A stretch of DNA of 64,000 bases from Nitrospirota bacterium (GTDB lineage: Bacteria > Nitrospirota > Leptospirillia > Leptospirillales > Leptospirillaceae): positions 1 to 64,000 of the forward strand of contig JAJYYA010000003.1 in assembly GCA_021801345.1 (NCBI GenBank), given 5' to 3'. Shown piece after piece: positions 60,544-64,000 of this stretch (its first letter is position 1; every line of letters starts with the position of its first letter). The notes beneath the pieces were generated by a model. That model was not told where the DNA came from. It saw nothing but the letters and a program-made list of their open reading frames with translations, and did no database searches. The translations under genes and the position numbers were made by a program.

Positions 60544-61199
60544 AAGCTCCCGCTCTCGTTTTGGCCCTTCCCAAAGGCAAGATGTTCGACGATATCCTGA
60601 CCCTTCTCGAAAAAGGAGGGTACGGATTCGAAGACATCCGGAAAAATCCCCGGGCCCTCACCTCGCATTCAGACTGCGGGACGATCGGCATCCTTTTGGT
60701 CCGATCGACCGATGTTATTCCCTACGTCGAATTCGGGGGAGCCGACGGAGGCATCGTCGGCCTAGACCAGATCGAGGAGCAGAACCGGGAGATTATCTCC
60801 CCGCTCGACCTCAACATCGGTTACTGCCGCCTGGTCGTTGCCCGGCCGGTCGAAGACCGCCCAGATGGCGGGGAGAAGAGGACTCTCCGGATCGCGACGA
60901 AATACCCGAGACTGGCGGAGACACACTTTCTCCAGCGGGGAGTCCCCGTCTCGATCCTCAAGCTCTATGGCTCTCTTGAACTCGCTCCACGGACAGGGCT
61001 GGCCGACTGGATCGTCGACCTCGTCGCCACGGGACGGACCCTGAAGGAAAACAGGCTGGAGATCGAGGAGGAGATACTCCCCTCGACGGCGCGTCTGATC
61101 GTCAATCCGTCAGCGTGGGCCATCAAAAACGAGGCCATCCGAAACCTCATCGAACGGATCCGGCCTCACATTCCAGAAACCCCCGTGATCTCGGGTTAG
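60540..61199 (+). CDS. hisG: ATP phosphoribosyltransferase, short form
   Basis: The first enzyme of histidine synthesis, joining ATP and PRPP. Family marks are LALPKGKMFDDILTLL, VDYVEFGGADGGIVG-like VIPYVEFGGADGGIVGLDQI, KYPRLAETHFLQRGVPV and DWIVDLVATGRTLKENRLEI. It lacks the C-terminal regulatory domain, so it is the short form that needs HisZ, which is not in this window. Two starts are possible. TTG 60561 has no Shine-Dalgarno sequence and removes the first strand. ATA 60540 overlaps the murA TAA and follows GGAGG by seven bases, so it is used here tentatively. Confidence 0.92.
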   Translation: MKAPALVLALPKGKMFDDILTLLEKGGYGFEDIRKNPRALTSHSDCGTIGILLVRSTDVIPYVEFGGADGGIVGLDQIEEQNREIISPLDLNIGYCRLVVARPVEDRPDGGEKRTLRIATKYPRLAETHFLQRGVPVSILKLYGSLELAPRTGLADWIVDLVATGRTLKENRLEIEEEILPSTARLIVNPSAWAIKNEAIRNLIERIRPHIPETPVISG

Positions 61200-61212
61200 A
61201 ACGGAAGCCCCG

Positions 61213-62529
61213 ATGCCAACCCTCGTAACGAGAGTCCGCGATCTCGGCCAGGCCAAGAAAATCCTGGCGCCCATTATCGCCCGGGGACAAGACGATGAGG
61301 CTCTTTCTGTCAGAAACCGGGTTTCGGAGATCATCGCGTCGGTGCGGACGGGAGGAAACGCCTCCCTTCTCAATTGGGCCCGGACACTCGACGGGTTCCA
61401 GGGAGAAGAGGAAGATCTCGAACTTCCCTCCGACATCGCCGCAAAGGCTTGGAAGACCCTGTTGCCCGAGCTCCGTGAAGCTCTCTCATTCGCCCATGAC
61501 CGGATCAAAAAAACCCATGAAACCGCCCGGGAAGGCCTTCGAGACATTTTCCCCGGACCCCGGGGAGGCTCCCGCTGGACACCCATCGACCGGGTCGCGG
61601 TCTACGTCCCGGGGGGGACAGCCCTCTATCCCTCGACCGTGCTCATGACGGCCACCGTAGCGCGGGTGGCAGGAGTCCGGGAGATCTCGGTCCTGACCCC
61701 GGGAGGCCCCCAGGGAGTCTCGCCCGTCATCCTCGCCGCCTGCCACGCCGCCTCCGTCGACCGTATCTTTCCCGTCGGGGGAGTCCACGGACTGGCCGCC
61801 CTGGCCTTTGGGACCGAGACCCTTCCGGCCGTCGACCAGATCGTCGGGCCCGGAAACCGCTATGTCGCCGAGGCCAAGCGCCAGCTTTACGGAACGATCG
61901 CCATCGACATGATCGCCGGACCCACCGAGGTCGTGGTGATCGCCGACCGATCGGCCAACCCTCGATGGGTGGCGGCCGATCTTCTTGCCCAGGCCGAACA
62001 CGACAAACAGGCCTCGGCAGTCCTTCTCACCGACTCGGAGGAGCTCGCAGGTAAGGTCGCCGGGGAGATCGAGAGCCAGCTTGCGACCCTTCCCCGGGCA
62101 GAGATCGCCCGGGGGGCGCTTGAGCGTTTCGGAGCCCTTCTCGTCGTCGATTCGATCGATATGGCCGCCGCCCTCTCCGACCTTCTCGCGCCGGAGCATC
62201 TCGAACTCTGTGTCGGCGACCCCGGCGCCCTGGCGAAAAAGATTAAAAATGCCGGGGCGATCTTCATGGGCTCAGGCGTCCCCGAGGCCGCCGGAGACTA
62301 CTGCTACGGTCCGAGCCACGTCCTCCCCACAAACGGAACGGCCCGTTTCGCCTCGCCCGTAGGTGTCGAGACCTTCATGAAGCGAACCAGCCTCCTGGGA
62401 CTCCCGGAAAGCTCCGGGACGATCCCCGACCTCGACCGGATCCTTGAGGTCTCGGAGATCCTGGCCCGAGCCGAAGGCCTCGAGGGCCACGCCCGATCGG
62501 CCGGACTCAGGCGCCGGACGACACCATGA
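61213..62529 (+). CDS. hisD: Histidinol dehydrogenase
   Basis: Oxidises histidinol to histidine with two NAD and zinc. VAVYVPGGTALYPSTVLMTA, FPVGGVHGLAALAFGTETLPAVDQIVGPGNRYVAEAKRQLYG, IAGPTEVVVIAD and LLAQAEHDKQASAVLLT are diagnostic, and the late APEHLELCVGD region completes the fold. It is 438 residues. It lies 13 bases after hisG and overlaps hisC by four bases. Confidence 0.97.
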   Translation: MPTLVTRVRDLGQAKKILAPIIARGQDDEALSVRNRVSEIIASVRTGGNASLLNWARTLDGFQGEEEDLELPSDIAAKAWKTLLPELREALSFAHDRIKKTHETAREGLRDIFPGPRGGSRWTPIDRVAVYVPGGTALYPSTVLMTATVARVAGVREISVLTPGGPQGVSPVILAACHAASVDRIFPVGGVHGLAALAFGTETLPAVDQIVGPGNRYVAEAKRQLYGTIAIDMIAGPTEVVVIADRSANPRWVAADLLAQAEHDKQASAVLLTDSEELAGKVAGEIESQLATLPRAEIARGALERFGALLVVDSIDMAAALSDLLAPEHLELCVGDPGALAKKIKNAGAIFMGSGVPEAAGDYCYGPSHVLPTNGTARFASPVGVETFMKRTSLLGLPESSGTIPDLDRILEVSEILARAEGLEGHARSAGLRRRTTP

Positions 62530-63611
62530 GCCCCTCCGACCTCGCTTGGCTGCGCCGGACCTCCCCGACGACCGCCAGTCGCCCCAGGACCCTTCGGACC
62601 GAGACCCGAGGGATCGCAAGACTCGACCTTCTCGAACACGCCTCCCCCCTTTCGCCCCGGCTCATGCGACGGATCGGAAGGGCATTTTCTTCCCTCGATC
62701 TGAACCGTTACCCGGACAGCGAGGCCGGCGAGTTAAAGAGAGAATTCTCAAAAAGACTGGCAATCTCTACGGATCACATTTTGCTGGGAAAAGGATCGGA
62801 TGAACTTCTTCAAATTCTTTTTCTTTCGATCTCGGGACCGATCCTCATCGTCGAACCCTCCTTTCCCATGTACCGGAACATCGCGGAGACAGTGGAGCGA
62901 AACGTCCACTCGGTTCTTCTCGACGTCGACCTGACCCTGAACATGGACCGCCTCCTCGAATCGGTCCATCTCCATGCCCCCGCTCTCGTCGTCCTCTCCC
63001 ATCCGAACAACCCCACAGGGGCAGGGCTCTGCCCGGAGGAGGTCGCACGCCTTGCCTTTGCGGCCCCCGGAGGAGTCCTGATCGACGAGGCTTACCACCC
63101 GTTTGCCGGAAGCACGCATCTGCCTCTCATGGAAAAGTTTCCCAACCTGATGATCCTCAGGTCTCTCTCCAAGGCCGGACTTGCGGCCATCCGGATCGGA
63201 CAGCTGATCGCAGCCCCCGAGATCATCCGGCGTCTCGACGAGATCCGGCTTCCCTACAATATCGACGGAATGGTCCAGTCGGCCGCCCGTCTTCTCTGCC
63301 GGGAGGCCCTTCCCGCCCTCGAGGTGAGAGCCCGGGGAGTTGCCGCGCGCCGGGATCTCCTGTTCGAGGCACTGAAAAAAATACCGGGAATCACGCCCTT
63401 TCCCTCCCGGGCCAACTTCATTCTCTTCCGGACGGGGAGAGCTCCTTGCTCCGAGGTTTTTTCAAAACTCAAGGAGCACGGGATCCTCGTCCGGGAAATG
63501 TCCGGAGACCACCCTCTCCTTGAAGGCTGCCTGCGCGTGACCGTGGGACCAAGGGCCGAAGTCCGGCTCTTCCTAAGGGCCCTCGACTCCATCATGAAAG
63601 GATTCCTATGA
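62526..63611 (+). CDS. hisC: Histidinol-phosphate aminotransferase
   Basis: A PLP-dependent aminotransferase of histidine synthesis. ILLGKGSDELLQILFL, VLSHPNNPTGAGLCPEE, VLIDEAYHPF and the PLP-lysine site LRSLSKAGLAAIRIGQLIA are all present, and FPSRANFILFRTG fits the C-terminal domain. It is 361 residues. It is coupled to hisD by a four-base ATGA overlap and to hisB in the same way. Confidence 0.95.
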   Translation: MSPSDLAWLRRTSPTTASRPRTLRTETRGIARLDLLEHASPLSPRLMRRIGRAFSSLDLNRYPDSEAGELKREFSKRLAISTDHILLGKGSDELLQILFLSISGPILIVEPSFPMYRNIAETVERNVHSVLLDVDLTLNMDRLLESVHLHAPALVVLSHPNNPTGAGLCPEEVARLAFAAPGGVLIDEAYHPFAGSTHLPLMEKFPNLMILRSLSKAGLAAIRIGQLIAAPEIIRRLDEIRLPYNIDGMVQSAARLLCREALPALEVRARGVAARRDLLFEALKKIPGITPFPSRANFILFRTGRAPCSEVFSKLKEHGILVREMSGDHPLLEGCLRVTVGPRAEVRLFLRALDSIMKGFL

Positions 63612-64000
63612 CCCCCTCCCCCTCTCCCCGGACGGCCACCCTTGTCCGGGAAACCCGGGAAACCCGCATCGAAGGAACTCTCTTTCTCGATGGCACGGGA
63701 AAGACGAAGATCGCCACAGGGATGCCCTTTTTCGACCACCTTCTCGACCAGGTGGGACGACACGGCCTCTTCGATCTCGAGCTTTCCGCCAGAGGAGACC
63801 TCGAGGTCGACTGGCACCACACAGTCGAGGATACGGGGCTTCTTCTGGGAAGCCTTCTCGACCTGGCCCTCGGAGAGCGGACCGCCATCAGCCGGTACGG
63901 CTATTTTTACGCTCCTCTCGACGAGGCGATGGCCCGCACGGTGGTCGACCTGTCGGGACGCCCCTACCTCGTCTGCGACCTTCCTCTCGAGCGCGGAGAG
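63608..64000 (+). CDS. hisB: Imidazoleglycerol-phosphate dehydratase (5' part)
   Basis: The gene runs off the right edge after 131 codons. The manganese-binding marks are visible: MPFFDHLLDQVGRHG and DWHHTVEDTGLLLG (the HHxxED signature), followed by RYGYFYAPLDEAMA. There is no fused phosphatase domain at the N-terminus, so it is the monofunctional enzyme. ATG 63608 overlaps the hisC stop by four bases. Confidence 0.94.
   Translation, partial: MTPSPSPRTATLVRETRETRIEGTLFLDGTGKTKIATGMPFFDHLLDQVGRHGLFDLELSARGDLEVDWHHTVEDTGLLLGSLLDLALGERTAISRYGYFYAPLDEAMARTVVDLSGRPYLVCDLPLERGE

Overview
The window looks like a chromosomal segment of an acidophilic, autotrophic Leptospirillum-type bacterium (Nitrospirota). 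That placement is an inference from gene content and recalled protein similarity, not from a search. Supporting features are a Gram-negative envelope (LpxC, LspA, lipoproteins, an outer-membrane barrel), reductive-TCA style 2-oxoacid:ferredoxin oxidoreductase genes, an archaeal-type PEP carboxylase, a periplasmic c-type cytochrome and an anaerobic-type cobalamin pathway. Coding density is high. Genes are often joined by ATGA/GTGA/TGATG overlaps, and TTG and GTG starts are common.

Layout. 1-1.6 kb: the zinc-finger end of a mutM/fpg gene, an AT-rich lipoprotein gene, then a second copy of the fpg end. 1.7-5.1 kb: RNase III, a small unknown gene, a DUF151 bifunctional nuclease, a lipoprotein and a [2Fe-2S] ferredoxin. 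5.1-5.9 kb: decayed DNA with a DUF1016 nuclease remnant. 5.9-11.8 kb: LpxC, archaeal-type PEP carboxylase, CopD-like and other membrane proteins, an inositol-monophosphatase-family enzyme and an M50 protease. 12-19.2 kb: a six-gene hydrogenase-4-like (Hyf) membrane complex whose large subunit has lost the NiFe cysteines. 20.1-23.7 kb: a promoter, a long structured leader and four 2-oxoacid:ferredoxin oxidoreductase subunits. 23.7-26.4 kb: a thioredoxin/DipZ-like protein, PrmA and PyrF. 26.4-32.2 kb, minus strand: a cobalamin operon (cbiD, E, T, G, H, cobO) ending in peptide deformylase.

32.3-42.9 kb is an origin-type block: rplI, rpmH, rnpA, yidD, yidC, mnmE, mnmG, rsmG, a perfect parS palindrome, parA, parB, a bactofilin, mnmA and a DnaQ-like exonuclease. 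42.9-53.9 kb: tRNA-Val, ileS, lspA, a TPR protein and rluD on the plus strand, then a minus-strand set (outer-membrane protein, VOC protein, polyprenyl synthase, DUF1015), a nitrilase-family gene and TrmI. 54-55.2 kb: a TnpB remnant, two promoters and a cytochrome c gene. 55.7-64 kb: rho, rpmE, prfA, prmC, murA and hisG-hisD-hisC-hisB, with hisB cut by the window edge.

How the genes fit together: the Hyf-like complex, oxoacid:ferredoxin oxidoreductase and PEP carboxylase suggest a carbon-fixation neighbourhood. A membrane complex without a NiFe site could use the proton-motive force to make the low-potential reductant that the oxidoreductase needs. A second theme is that several genes (lspA, hisG, dnaQ-like, prmA) have no suitable ATG/GTG/TTG start. 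Instead they have a Shine-Dalgarno-like sequence before ATC, ATA or CTG.
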